Below are positions 27,636 through 37,000 of a stretch of DNA of 64,000 nucleotides, one piece after another (positions within the stretch are counted from its first letter, which is position 1; every line of letters starts with the position of its first letter). The stretch covers positions 124,001 to 188,000 of the forward strand of contig NZ_JAGGLV010000005.1 in assembly GCF_017874735.1 (NCBI RefSeq), written 5' to 3'. Source of the DNA: Paenibacillus silagei. GTDB taxonomy: Bacteria; Bacillota; Bacilli; Paenibacillales; Paenibacillaceae. A model generated the notes under the pieces. That model worked only from the letters and a program-made list of their open reading frames with translations, did no database searches and was not told the DNA's origin. The position numbers and the translations under genes are program-made.

Positions 27636-28411
27636 ACCACGCTTCCTCCCAAAAAATTTGTAATGCAGAAGCTTGCATCCGGCACTTTCCGCAGCAGAGG
27701 CTGAGATAACAGACACGAACCTAACTCTTATTCGTATAACGGCCACCCGCTACTCACAGGCAAGGATCCGTCAATACAGCTAGAGCTCTGCGGGGCGCAC
27801 ACGCCTGAAGATCATCGGGCTTCCGGCCTGATCGGCTTCGCGACAAATTTCAATTTATGGAACTAATCATACAGGATGTTGAGCAATTACGAAAGGCGGA
27901 AGGCTATTTTCTGGCGAAATCAGATGTTTGGAGCATGGATGGAAGTGTCATGTTAATAGAGGGTTAAGTATCAGGGGCAGGGAGTGGAGTATCACCATAA
28001 CAGGGGGTGTAGGTAGGGCAGACTGTATTATAACAGGGTGGCGGCACAATAAATTCGGTTTATCGTGTACATTTGGTCCGGGCGTACCTCCATTAGCACA
28101 ATTGGCCCTCTTACCCTTGCTGTGGCATAATGTGTTTGGTTTTCCGCATACATTTTGTTCGATTGCCTTAAAGGAGGGTGCTCCCTCCTTGGGGTAGGAG
28201 CGTTGCTAGTTTTGAGCATGAACCCAAAAAAAGACAAAAAAAAGAAACACCCTTCACAGCTCATATAAGCTGCTTCGGCGGCGGACGTATGAGAAGGAGT
28301 TCATTCCCTGTCATACGTCCGCCGAGGTGTTTCAAATAATGTCGGCTTAGCTGTATTATAACAGGGGGTTGGAGGTGTATCTGTGATTCTCATCACAACC
28401 AACCCCGTCTT
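27636..28411. other. Non-coding region between hit and sbcC
   Basis: I find no gene in these 776 bp. It contains ATAACAGGG at 27997 and the 16-bp direct repeat CTGTATTATAACAGGG at 28023 and 28351. Two degenerate units related to the 52-bp array family lie near 28049 and 28130. There is also a palindrome AAGGAGGG-TGCT-CCCTCCTT at 28171-28190 and the sbcDC terminator. The stretch 27640-27900 has no feature I can name. Confidence 0.75.
28225..28333 (-). terminator. Large branched terminator of sbcDC
   Basis: The outer stem is GAAACACC (28244-28251) with GGTGTTTC (28326-28333). Inside it are CAGCT/AGCTG at 28257-28272 and a perfect 14-bp stem at 28279-28292 with 28311-28324, giving a predicted three-way junction. 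On the minus strand the outer stem is followed by eight Us and a second U run, so it should terminate sbcDC transcripts. Confidence 0.75.
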
Positions 28412-31400
28412 TCACATTTTTTCCAAAAGAATGGTTGAACCCCCGCCGCCCTGCTCTGCAGGAACCACAATCAGCTTGCGCGGCAGGCGGGCCCGAAGCT
28501 CAGGAACATGGCTGATGATGCCCACAGACAATTGGTCATTATGCAGTCTCTCCAGTGAAGTGATGACGGTGTCGAGCAGATCCGGGTCCAGGGTGCCAAA
28601 GCCCTCATCCAGGAAAAAGAATTGCAGCGGGTATTGTCCGCGCAGCTGAATCTGGGCTGACAGGGCAAGCGCCAGCGACAGGGAGGTCAGGAAGGTCTCT
28701 CCCCCGGATAACGTGGACACAGGACGTCTAACACCGCCGTTCCCGTCATCCCGGATGACGAAGCCCCCGCCTGAATCCACCTCCAATGCATAACGCTGCT
28801 TGCTCAGGAACCGCAGACGCTGTGACGCAGCCTGGCATACCTGCATCAACTGCTCCTCTGCAATATACTCCACAAAGGCGTTGCCGCGCAGTACGGTCTG
28901 CAGCTTGGATAGACGCTCCTGCATCGCCGCATGTCCGGCCCGCTTGTCCTCCAGCTCTACCCAGCGGATATGGCGCTGCTGCAGATCCTCTAGATCCCGT
29001 TCTGCCCGTGCACGGGCCTGAAGCGAGGCTTCGTCCTCCTCTTTGCACCTCAGCAGCGTTTCCTGGCTCTCCTGCCATTCTTCGCTGCTGAGCACAGCTC
29101 CAGCCAGCTTCTCTTCAATACTCCGCAGCTGCAGCAGGCACTCCGCCTCTTCTTCGCGGTAGGACTTCACACGCTCGGCGGCCTGTGCCCGTTCTCCGGT
29201 CTCCAGCGATGAGGCCTCCACTTCTGCGGCCGAGGCGAACGGCGAAGACTGCAGACTCTCCTCCCACTGGGCGGCGGCGGCGGTATAATGCTCCTGCGCC
29301 GATTCTGCCGCCTGGCGGGCTACCGCAGCTTCACGGGTCTGCTGTTGCGCCTTGTCCGCTGCCCGGCGGTGTTCCTGCCGGCTGCGTTCCATCGCAGTCT
29401 GCAGCTCCAGCAATCTGCGTTCACACCCGGCCAGCAGTTCCCCGGCAGGCCGGCCGCCGGTCCCTTCGCGAAGGCGCTGCTCTTTATCGCGGGCAAGCGC
29501 CTCTTTGCCTTCAAGCTGCGCATCCCACTGCGCCAGCTCCTTGTCCAGCCCGGCCAGCTGCTCGTTCAGCGTCTGCACGGCGAGGCTTTTCTCGTCCAGG
29601 AACTTGACGCTGATCTCCAGCCGGCTGCGGATCTCCTCGGCGCGTTCATCCTTGCTGAGCATCTCCTGATACGTTCTCTCCGCTTCCTCCGGGGCAAGCT
29701 CCGGGAAGAGACGGCTCCATTCCTCCCTTAGCTTGCCGGCTGAAGCAGCCAGCTCCTCTGCCTTGGCAGACAGTCCCTGCAGCCAGGTCTTCTCCGCTTC
29801 GGCACCTGCCGCTTCCTTGTGATACACCTGCTCCAGCTCCTGCAGGGAACGCTGCCAGTCCGAAGCCGCGCGGCGCAGCTCTGCGGAGCGTCCTCGCAGT
29901 GCGGCCAGCTGATCATTCAAGGTGGACAACCGGCCATCCAGCGCGGACAAGGCTTGTTCATCCGGAAGCTGCGCGGTTACCATGGAGTCGTGAGACTCCA
30001 AGGCCGGGGTGCTTAAAGAATCAGGTTCGGCGTGGAAGCCGGAACTGTCCAGAGAGTCAGATGCTGTATAAGAGCCGGAACTGCTTGGGAACTTGGAAGC
30101 CTCAAGAGACTCCGAAGTGTTTAAGGAATCTGAAGCGGCGTGGGACTCGGAATTGCTGAGAGTGAGAGATCCGGCATCCGAACCGGAACTGCTTGAGAGC
30201 TTGGGTGCGGGTGCGGCGTCGTAGGAAGTAATGCTTGCCGTCTTGTCCGCAGCCGCCTCTGCCCCGGCGGCGCCAGCGGCGGACTGGTGCAGCGCCTCTT
30301 CGGACGCGGCTCCCGCTAGCCCAGCGAGCCACGAGCTGTCCTGCTCCAGCAGGCTGCGCAGCAGATGGCGCGTCTCCAGCGCCTGCCGGGCCTGAGCGCG
30401 GACATGGCGGAGCCTATTGTCCAGCTCCCCAGGGTCCCCCTGCTTCTGAACAAGCGCAGGGGAGGGGTGATGCTCGCTGCCGCATACCGGGCAGGGAACC
30501 CCTTCCTGGAGTTCACCGGCGAGTGCCTGCGAGAGCCGGTGAACCTCCTGCTCCTTCAGCGCAGCCTCCAGCGCGCTGATGTGCCCCTCCAGGCGGCCGG
30601 CAGCGTCTCCCGCTGCCCCTTCGGCCGTCCGCAGCTCTTCCTGGTGCAGGGCGGCGGCGGCCAGCAGTTCCCCGCGCCCGGCATCCAGCGCCTGCCGCCG
30701 GGACCCGGCAGCGGCCAGCCGCACTTCCGCCGCTGCGAGCACCGCCGCGCGGCTCTGGCGCTCACGTTCTGCCGATTCCCGCTGGGCCTCGGCAGAACGC
30801 AGTCCCTGCAGTCTCTGCATGGCTTCCTGCAGAGACTGCCGCTCCTGGGAGCGGACCGCCAGCGGCTGCAGGCTCTGCTGCAGCTCGTGCTGTTTCTTTT
30901 GGCCGCGGGCCAAAAGCTCACGCTCCCGGGCCAGGCTCTCCCGCCCGGCGGCTAAGGACCGGGCGGCTTCCTCGCGGCGCACCTGCAGCGCCGCCCGCTC
31001 GCTGTGCAGCGCGCCGAGCTCGGCCTCAAGCTCCAGCGCGCGCCGGTACCGGCCCTCCTCCTCGCGGAGGGCCGGCTCGCCTGCGGACAGCGCGGCCTGG
31101 GCCGCTGCTTCCGCTTCCGCCCCGGCTGCCGCCTCCTGCACGGCGGCGGCGGCCAAGGCCTCAAGGCCCCCGGCGCGTGCCGCCCGGGCCTTCCAGGCCT
31201 CCTCCGCGCTGCGCCAAGCCTTCAGCGCGGGCAATCTACGCTCGGCTTCGTCCGCCTTGCCGAGCTTCTGCTCCAGGAGGAGGATCTGCTCCTCCTGGGC
31301 CAGCAGAGCCTGCCGCTGCGACTCGCGGCGGGCCCGTTCCTCCTGCAGCTCGCGGATGCGGGCGAAGCGCTCGGCGCGCTCCGCAGCCTCCGTGAGCCGC

Positions 31401-32107
31401 CCCCGGCAATCCGCCGCATGACGGATCGCCTCCTGCACACGGACGGCGGCCGCTTCCACATCTGCCTTGCCCGCGCTGCCCAGCCCCTGCTGCTCTGCCT
31501 CCAGAGCGCGCAGTGCCGCCTCGTTCTCCTTGACGCGGCGGCTCAGCTTCAGTGCCAGCCCGTCGCCGTACTGTTCCAGATGGAACAGACGCTGGAGCAT
31601 CTGCCTGCGGTCCACGCCCCGCAGCGACAGGAACTCGGCGAATTTGCCCTGCGGCAGCACAACGGCCCGGGTGAAGTCGTCCATCTTCAGCCCGATGTGC
31701 TCTTCGACACAGCGCGTAACGTCCGCCAGCTTGTCGGCCATCACAAGATCGCCGTCCGCCTTGACCTCGATGAACCGGCTGATCGTATTGCTGACCGACT
31801 GCTCCCCGGTGCGTTTGAACTTCCGTTCCACACGGTAGCGACGCGTCCCGGAAGAGGAGTTCAGCTCGAAGGTGAAGGCCACGCTGAGCTGGTCCTCGGA
31901 ATGGTTCATAATCCCTTGGGTTCCGTTCACGGCGCGCTCCACTTTGCCGTACATCGCCAGTGTAATCGCGTCCAGCAGACTGGATTTGCCGCTGCCCGTC
32001 GGACCGAAGATCCCGAACAGCCCCGTCTCAGTAAGACTGGCAAAATCAATCTCCTGCTCCGCCCGGTAACTCTGCAACCCGGATAATTTCAACAATATCG
32101 GCTTCAA
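28412..32107 (-). CDS. sbcC: Exonuclease subunit SbcC (Rad50-like ATPase)
   Basis: The TTG start has GGAGGAG 7 nt upstream and gives 1231 residues, longer than typical SbcC (about 1050-1150). Walker A is FGPTGSGKSSLLDA near residue 35. Long coiled coils flank a zinc hook (CPVCGSEHH) near residue 540. The ABC signature TLSGGETFLTSLSLALA and Walker B FFFLDEGFGTLD lie near the C-terminus. Residues about 620-716 form a Ser-rich imperfect repeat insert that accounts for much of the extra length. With SbcD it cleaves hairpins and blocked DNA ends. It starts one base after the sbcD stop. Confidence 0.95.
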   Translation of the reverse strand: MKPILLKLSGLQSYRAEQEIDFASLTETGLFGIFGPTGSGKSSLLDAITLAMYGKVERAVNGTQGIMNHSEDQLSVAFTFELNSSSGTRRYRVERKFKRTGEQSVSNTISRFIEVKADGDLVMADKLADVTRCVEEHIGLKMDDFTRAVVLPQGKFAEFLSLRGVDRRQMLQRLFHLEQYGDGLALKLSRRVKENEAALRALEAEQQGLGSAGKADVEAAAVRVQEAIRHAADCRGRLTEAAERAERFARIRELQEERARRESQRQALLAQEEQILLLEQKLGKADEAERRLPALKAWRSAEEAWKARAARAGGLEALAAAAVQEAAAGAEAEAAAQAALSAGEPALREEEGRYRRALELEAELGALHSERAALQVRREEAARSLAAGRESLARERELLARGQKKQHELQQSLQPLAVRSQERQSLQEAMQRLQGLRSAEAQRESAERERQSRAAVLAAAEVRLAAAGSRRQALDAGRGELLAAAALHQEELRTAEGAAGDAAGRLEGHISALEAALKEQEVHRLSQALAGELQEGVPCPVCGSEHHPSPALVQKQGDPGELDNRLRHVRAQARQALETRHLLRSLLEQDSSWLAGLAGAASEEALHQSAAGAAGAEAAADKTASITSYDAAPAPKLSSSSGSDAGSLTLSNSESHAASDSLNTSESLEASKFPSSSGSYTASDSLDSSGFHAEPDSLSTPALESHDSMVTAQLPDEQALSALDGRLSTLNDQLAALRGRSAELRRAASDWQRSLQELEQVYHKEAAGAEAEKTWLQGLSAKAEELAASAGKLREEWSRLFPELAPEEAERTYQEMLSKDERAEEIRSRLEISVKFLDEKSLAVQTLNEQLAGLDKELAQWDAQLEGKEALARDKEQRLREGTGGRPAGELLAGCERRLLELQTAMERSRQEHRRAADKAQQQTREAAVARQAAESAQEHYTAAAAQWEESLQSSPFASAAEVEASSLETGERAQAAERVKSYREEEAECLLQLRSIEEKLAGAVLSSEEWQESQETLLRCKEEDEASLQARARAERDLEDLQQRHIRWVELEDKRAGHAAMQERLSKLQTVLRGNAFVEYIAEEQLMQVCQAASQRLRFLSKQRYALEVDSGGGFVIRDDGNGGVRRPVSTLSGGETFLTSLSLALALSAQIQLRGQYPLQFFFLDEGFGTLDPDLLDTVITSLERLHNDQLSVGIISHVPELRARLPRKLIVVPAEQGGGGSTILLEKM

Positions 32108-32108
32108 A

Positions 32109-33290
32109 TCAGTTCTCCTCCCCTTCCGCAGCTTCATGCCGCTCTTCTTCCGCCAGCTCCAGGAACAGCTCAATCAGGCTGTCATCCGGCTCCGCACCGC
32201 CGGTCTGGCGCTGATAGAACCTGCGGAACAGCTCCTGTACCGGCATGCGGGAGCGGGACATCTCTTCCAGCTCCTGCTCCATCTGCGGATAGATTGGCCG
32301 GATATGGACGATGCCTTCCCGTGACTTGCGCAGCCGCTGGATATCATTCATGGACATGGCCTCGGTTAAGCGCAGCTCCAGATCAATGAATGCTCCTTCA
32401 TCCCTGCCCTCATCCAGCCAGCCGTAGACCTCCTGCAATCCGCCCGCAGATCTCCAGTTCACCAGCGGCCGCCCGCAGGAGAGATAGATTTCCTCGAACA
32501 CAGGCTCCCCGCCCGGTGCCACATCAATCATCGCCACCGACTTGGCCTGACCTGCTTCAGAGAAGCTGTAAGCCAGCGGAGAGCCACTGTAGCGGATCAT
32601 CCCGTCGCCTTTGACCCGCTGGGCGCGGTGAAGATGTCCAAGTGCCGTATATTGCGCGCCGCAAGAGAGTGCCGAAGGATCAACGGTATAAGCGCCGCCG
32701 ACCTGAATCGGCCGTTCAGAGTCACTCTCCACGCCGCCTAGCACATAGATATGGCTCATCGCCAGATTGACGGTCTGCGGGGAGAATTCCCGCCCGAGCA
32801 GGTTCATCAGCCGCCCCACCCGGGCGCTGTAAGCCAGCCTCAGCTCAGCCTCTCCGCTGTCACCGGCAAGCAGTTCGCCCAGCCGGGCTTCGGAGGGGTA
32901 AGGGAGCGCAGCGATTTTGGCAACCTCGCCGGTTCTGGCCGCATGCACCGTGACCGGTTCCGAAGTCGGCATTCCGACGAGCGTAATCCCCTGTCTGCGG
33001 ACAAGCGGGGACACGGAAGCTACGCGCTCCGGCTGGTCGTGATTGCCCGAAATCACCACCAGCGGACGTCCGCCTGCCGTCAGTCTGGCCGCCGCGTCAT
33101 AGAACAGCTGCTCCGCCGCAGCCGGAGGATTGACCGAATCATAGACATCCCCCGCCATCAGAATCAGATCCGCCCCGGAGGAATCGGCAATCTCCACCAG
33201 CTCATCCACGAACTGCTCCTGCTCCTTCTGCCGGCTTCGGCCCTCCAGCGTCCGCCCCAGATGCCAGTCTCCCGTATGCAATATGCGCAT
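32109..33290 (-). CDS. sbcD: Exonuclease subunit SbcD (Mre11-like)
   Basis: The 393-residue protein starts MRILHTGDWHLGRTLEG. Phosphoesterase motifs are GDWHLG, MAGDVYD and VISGNHDQP in the first 120 residues, followed by the capping domain. It is the Mn-dependent nuclease subunit of SbcCD. GAGGG lies upstream of the ATG. An in-frame start 11 codons earlier is less likely. Confidence 0.96.
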   Translation of the reverse strand: MRILHTGDWHLGRTLEGRSRQKEQEQFVDELVEIADSSGADLILMAGDVYDSVNPPAAAEQLFYDAAARLTAGGRPLVVISGNHDQPERVASVSPLVRRQGITLVGMPTSEPVTVHAARTGEVAKIAALPYPSEARLGELLAGDSGEAELRLAYSARVGRLMNLLGREFSPQTVNLAMSHIYVLGGVESDSERPIQVGGAYTVDPSALSCGAQYTALGHLHRAQRVKGDGMIRYSGSPLAYSFSEAGQAKSVAMIDVAPGGEPVFEEIYLSCGRPLVNWRSAGGLQEVYGWLDEGRDEGAFIDLELRLTEAMSMNDIQRLRKSREGIVHIRPIYPQMEQELEEMSRSRMPVQELFRRFYQRQTGGAEPDDSLIELFLELAEEERHEAAEGEEN

Positions 33291-34015
33291 TTCCGCCCTC
33301 TTTTCCCCGCCTGTCTGCGGCAATTATAGATTCAAAGAATGTATGCTGTTTTTCACATACATTCGGTTCATACGCCTGCGCGCAAGTACAATGTATGCTG
33401 TTTTTCGCATATATTCGGACCATTCACCTGCATACGAGCACCATGTATACTGTTTTTCATATACATTCGGTTCATATGCCTGCACGCGAGCACCATGTAT
33501 GCTGTTTTTCACATACATTCGGTTCATACGCCTGCGCGCAAGTACAATGTATGCTGTTTTTCGCATATATTCGGACCATTCACCTGCATACGAGCACCAT
33601 GTATACTGTTTTTCATATACATTCGGTTCATATGCCTGCACGCGAGCACCATGTATGTTGTTTTTCGCATATATTCGGACCATTCACCTGCGTGCAAGCA
33701 CCATGTATGTTGTTTTTTAGATACATTCGGGCCATATGTCGCTGTTCCAGCCGGTTGCATTCGGCTTATAGCATACATCCAGCCTTTAACCGATGAGATT
33801 AGATACACTCTTGCTCTTCCCGGCGATCCTTCAGCCACATTCAGCCAGCAAAGCCACTCTACGAATCATTCATAGAACTCTTATCCATAAATATCATTTC
33901 AGTCGACAGCCAACGCACTTCAGACCGCAAGCATGTATTAGTCTAAAATACCGCGTAGCACCCTAGATCCGCCTCATCCTCATCCGCTGCAGCTACCGCA
34001 ACCCTTCCCCGCCAA
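33291..34015. other. Intergenic region between addA and sbcD
   Basis: This gap is dominated by the eight-unit 52-bp array. From 33755 to 34015 I see no gene or repeat beyond short low-complexity stretches. The promoter for sbcDC must lie here or in addA; I could not identify a convincing one. Confidence 0.75.
33339..33754. repeat. 52-bp tandem array, eight units, with 156-bp higher-order repeat
   Basis: Units begin at 33339, 33391, 33443, 33495, 33547, 33599, 33651 and 33703, exactly 52 bp apart. Units 1-3 are repeated base for base as units 4-6, a 156-bp duplication. Each unit opens with a dyad ATGTATG-N10-CATACAT; in units 3 and 6 both arms change together to ATGTATA and TATACAT. Because 156 is divisible by three while 52 is not, several overlapping frames stay open, but codon content and repetition argue against coding. 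Confidence 0.95.
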
Positions 34016-37000
34016 TCACAATCTCACAGCATGTCCGCCGTCGAAAAAGTACAGCCATATCTCGCTGACCGGCTCGCCCAGAATATCCAGCAGCGCCTTG
34101 CTGTACAGCTCCAGCTGGAAACGGTATTTGTCCGACAGCTGTGTAAGCCCGTCTCCATGCGGAGGGATATGATCTGTTTTGTAATCCAGCAGAATCAGCC
34201 GCCCCTCTTCCCGGAACAGGCAGTCAATCACCCCTTGAATCAGTACCGTCTCTGCAAAATCACCGCCACCGCGTTCATCCGCAAGTCCGGCAGCCGCTTC
34301 GTCCAGATAGTCAAGCCCCCGGTAGGCTTCACCGGCTGGCATCGTGTAACTGAAGGGCTGCTCTCTGGTCTTCCAGGCAGAATGGAACAGTCTGTGTCCC
34401 AGCTCACTCCGGCAGAACTGCTCAACTTCCTCCAGCACCACCGCATCCGCCTGTTCCTTGCTAAGGATAGCAAGCCTTTCAAGACGCGCAAGCGTAGCCT
34501 CCAGCACAGACCGGTCTACCGGCTCATCCAGAGGAATATGCTGCATCACCGTATGGTAAGCCGTTCCGCGCTCGGCAGGGGTAAGTCCCCGCTGCTCCAT
34601 GAATTTCGGCCGCTGGAGATGCAGGCTGTCCCTATACCCGCGTTCACTCCGTTCGTCCGGTCCACCCGGGAGCTTCCGCTCCTCCAGCTGGTCGTAAGAC
34701 GGCTGCTCCTGCATCGATAATAATCCCTTGAGCTCGGTAACCGAGGTCTTAGCAGGGATGCTTGACGCTGCCGCATACCGGTAAGTCCAGCCCAGTCTCT
34801 CTGCAATCTGCGCAGCTGCCGGGGTCTCAGGTGTTGACACCGCCCTGCCCCTGCGGAGCGCCTCCAGCATCACCCGGCGTTGTTCGTTTTTGTCCTGATC
34901 GCCGTCCCCGGCAAGAAAAGCGCCAGGGCTAAGCTCCGCTGCACCAGTCACCGTAATGCTCCAGTTCGACTCATCGCCATGCAGCACCGTGGATACCGGT
35001 CCCTCGCTGACTGCCAGCTTGCGCAGAATAGCAGCGGCAGGGTGGCGGATCAGCGCCGGTCCCACCCAGTCCAGATAGCTGCGGCCCCGGGCCAGCAGGT
35101 GATCCGCCAACAACAGCTCTTCGCGGCCCTGCATCGCGGCCCAGCCGGATACCGCGCGCGGCAGATCCCTGACCGTGCCGACCAGAATCATTTTGTCGCG
35201 CGGACGGGTCAGTCCGACATAGAGCACGCGCATCTCCTCAGCGAGCAGCTCCAGCCGCGAACGGCGGTTAATCGCCAGATAGGGCAGCGTCGGGTAGCTG
35301 ACCCGGGTCTCCCGCTCCACGAAACGCGGCCCGAAGCCTAGCTCCTTATGCATCAGGAACGGGGAATGCAGGTCCTGACGGTTGAACATTTTGGCCATAC
35401 CTGCCAGGAAGACAACTGGGAACTCCAGACCCTTGGATTTGTGGATCGTCATAATTCTGACGCCCCCGGCCTCTTCACTGCTTCCTCCGGCAACCCCCAG
35501 ATCGCCGCCGTTCTCTCTCAGCCGTGAGATGAATACCAGGAAGCGGAACAACCCTCTGGCCGAGGTCTCGTTCTCGAATTGAACAGCCCGGTCATACAGC
35601 GCCTTCAGATTGTTCTGGCGCTGAAAGCCTCCGGGAAGCCCTCCGACCCACTCCAGATACCCGCTCTCCCGGTAGATCCTCCAGATCAGCTCGCTTAAGC
35701 TTCCTTGCCGGGCAGCATTCCTCCAGTTCTTCAGCCTATCCAGGAAGGACTTAAGCTTACGCTGCAGCGTAAGCGGAATATCCCGCAGCGCCGCAGAAGC
35801 ATCGGTTCCGCCAGCCATATCTTCCTGTACACTCTCATTTCCAGACGATGGCGTAAGCTCTGACGCAGCGGCTGTCTCTCCGGCTGTGTCACCGGTACCG
35901 GCCCCCTGCCCCGCCAGCAGCGCGGCCTCCCAGAACAGATCCGGCGGATTGTCCCTCAGTGCCTCCCCTGCTTCAGAAGCCGCAACCAGCGCATCGTAGA
36001 ACGTCCCTCTACTGCACAGCCGCACCTTCGCCAGCTCTTCCTCGCGAAGATTCACTACCGGTGAGCGCAGCACTCCGGCCAGGGGAATGTCCTGGCGGGG
36101 ATTATCGACAATCTGCAGCAGGGAGAGGGCAATCTCTACCTCGGTAGCCTGAAAATACCCCTTGTTCTGGTCCCCGTATGCCGGAATACCTTCAGCCCGC
36201 AGCTCCTCAATCATCAGCGGCGTCCATACCCGGGCCGAACGCAGCAGAATGACAATGTCGCCGTATACGACGGGGCGCATAATCCGCAGTCCTTTATCAT
36301 AGATCAGCAGCGGCTCACCGCCGGTCATTCCCGTCATCTGCGAGATACGCCGGGCAATAGCCCGTGCTTCCAGCTGTGCAGTCTCACTCTCGGCAGCCTC
36401 CAGCTCCAGAAGCGGCAGCTCATCGCCCTCTGCCGCTTCATCCGCCGGTCCCTGGGCTGAGCCTCCTTTGTCAATCAGCAGCAGCTCCGGTGCAAAATAA
36501 GTGTCCGGCCCTTTCTCCGCAGCTCCCGGGAAGTTCGCTCCATACACCAGCTCTGCCCGCTCATCATAACTGATCTCTGCGACATTGCTGTCCATGATCT
36601 GCCGGAAGACCATATTCACCGCATTCACCACTTCCAGCCTGCTGCGGAAATTGCGGGCCAGATCGATGACGAGGCCATCTCCCCGTTCCTCCTGTCCAGG
36701 ATCAGCCTCCGCCCGGCCATCTGGCTTGTCTCCATATGATGGATCATTACTGAACCTTCGGTATTTGTCCAGGAACAGGCCCGGCTCCGCTAAGCGGAAC
36801 CGGTATATACTCTGCTTCATATCCCCGACCATGAAGCGGTTGCCGGGGGATTCCCGGGAGATCAGCCGGACAATCTCCTCCTGTACACTGTTGGTGTCCT
36901 GGTATTCATCCAGCAGCACTTCGTCGAACTGGCTGCGGTACTCCATCGCCGCATCCGACGGCAGCGAATGCCCCGGCTGCGAGTCCGGATGGCGCAGAAT

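Noticed and set aside
27700..27860. A tRNA-like or structured RNA candidate upstream of hit
   Set aside because: A GGTTCG string suggested a T-loop, but I could not build acceptor, anticodon and D arms.
27928..28197. Plus-strand 89-codon frame between hit and sbcC
   Set aside because: It overlaps repeat-related sequence and palindromes, with no ribosome site or recognisable product.
30235..32086. Long plus-strand frames opposite sbcC
   Set aside because: They are antisense shadows caused by the very GC-rich coiled-coil coding sequence of sbcC.
33339..33754. Possible CRISPR array
   Set aside because: The whole 52-bp unit repeats, with no unique spacers; units 1-3 equal units 4-6, and no cas genes are present.
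33283..33875. Several long overlapping reading frames on both strands between addA and sbcD
   Set aside because: They are by-products of the 52-bp array: a 156-bp higher-order repeat keeps multiple frames free of stops. The peptides are three-phase repeats of one sequence with no start-site signals.
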